This document shows, piece after piece, positions 5,393 through 5,738 of a DNA stretch of 5,738 bases (positions are counted from its first letter, which is position 1; the number at the start of each line of letters is the position of its first letter). Location of the stretch: contig DATFJV010000085.1 of the NCBI GenBank assembly GCA_035268985.1, positions 1 to 5,738 of the forward strand, given 5' to 3'. The notes under the pieces are model-generated. The model had not been told where the DNA came from and ran no database searches. It saw nothing but the letters and a program-made list of their open reading frames with translations. Position numbers and translations under genes: made by a program. This DNA is from JAAYHV01 sp035268985. GTDB lineage: Bacteria; Bacillota; Clostridia; Peptostreptococcales; Anaerovoracaceae.

Positions 5393-5738
5393 TAATCTTC
5401 TCCATTCTTAATAATTTATCTTTTAAAACAATCCCGCCACCATAACCAGTTAATTTTCCGTTCTTCCCCACTACTCTATGGCAAGGGACAATGAACGGAA
5501 TAGGGTTCTTGTTGCAAGCTAATCCTACTGCCCTATAGGCTTTTGGATAATTTATATATTCTGCAATTTCCTTGTAACTTTTAGTTTTTCCATAAGGAAT
5601 ATTATTAATTGCATTCCATACTTTTAGCTGAAAATCAGTTCCTTTTAATATATGCGGTATATCGAATATTTTTCTCTTGCCACTAAAATATTCATTTAGC
5701 TGATTGTTTATTAGTTCACTAAAAACACATTTTTCCCC
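5385..5738 (-). CDS. ogt: Methylated-DNA--protein-cysteine S-methyltransferase (3' part)
   Basis: The frame enters from the right edge and gives 117 residues up to a TAA at 5385-5387; the N-terminus lies outside the window. It is the C-terminal catalytic domain of O6-alkylguanine-DNA alkyltransferase, a suicidal repair protein that moves the alkyl group from guanine to its own cysteine. Visible landmarks are the winged-helix region GTDFQLKVWNAINNIPYGKT (fragment residues 33-52), the arginine finger in YRAVG (68-72), the active site PCHRV (85-89, acceptor cysteine 86) and the closing GKLTGYGGG (94-102). The last codons overlap the DUF1847 start by 8 nt. Ogt and the shorter form of the family cannot be told apart without the N-terminus. 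Confidence 0.93.
   Translation of the reverse strand, partial: GEKCVFSELINNQLNEYFSGKRKIFDIPHILKGTDFQLKVWNAINNIPYGKTKSYKEIAEYINYPKAYRAVGLACNKNPIPFIVPCHRVVGKNGKLTGYGGGIVLKDKLLRMEKINE

Overview
This AT-rich, all-minus-strand window looks like a chromosome segment of an anaerobic Firmicute, probably a clostridial species. The grounds are strong GGAGG-type ribosome binding sites, lipoprotein signal peptides, an S-layer homology (SLH) region and a cobalamin riboswitch. The species cannot be named from the sequence.

Read in the direction of transcription (high to low coordinates), the window opens with the C-terminal part of an O6-alkylguanine-DNA alkyltransferase (5385-5738). It overlaps by 8 nt a cysteine-rich DUF1847 protein (4739-5392). 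A near-consensus sigma-A promoter (TTGACA, 17 nt, TAATAT) lies across the end of the DUF1847 gene. It drives a leader carrying a cobalamin riboswitch (4571-4698) and a hairpin that looks like an intrinsic terminator (4494-4517).

Behind the leader lies a four-gene operon: a FecCD/BtuC-type permease (3436-4482), its ABC ATPase (2669-3436), a CbiK-type sirohydrochlorin cobaltochelatase with a lipoprotein signal peptide (1729-2652), and a BtuF-like substrate-binding lipoprotein fused to a C-terminal SLH region (210-1646). The first three genes are packed tightly. The last follows an 82-nt gap with a perfect 9-bp hairpin. A hairpin at 179-202 probably ends the operon.

The simplest reading is a corrinoid or related tetrapyrrole/cobalt uptake system that is switched off when cobalamin is plentiful. 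The binding protein captures the ligand at the cell surface, anchored to the membrane by lipid and probably to wall polysaccharide by SLH repeats. The permease and ATPase move it inward. The exported chelatase is the surprising part: its family normally inserts cobalt into sirohydrochlorin in the cytoplasm, yet this copy should sit outside the membrane.

The left edge (1-130) holds the start of another minus-strand gene with its own extended -10 promoter and palindromic, operator-like sites. Only 11 codons are visible.
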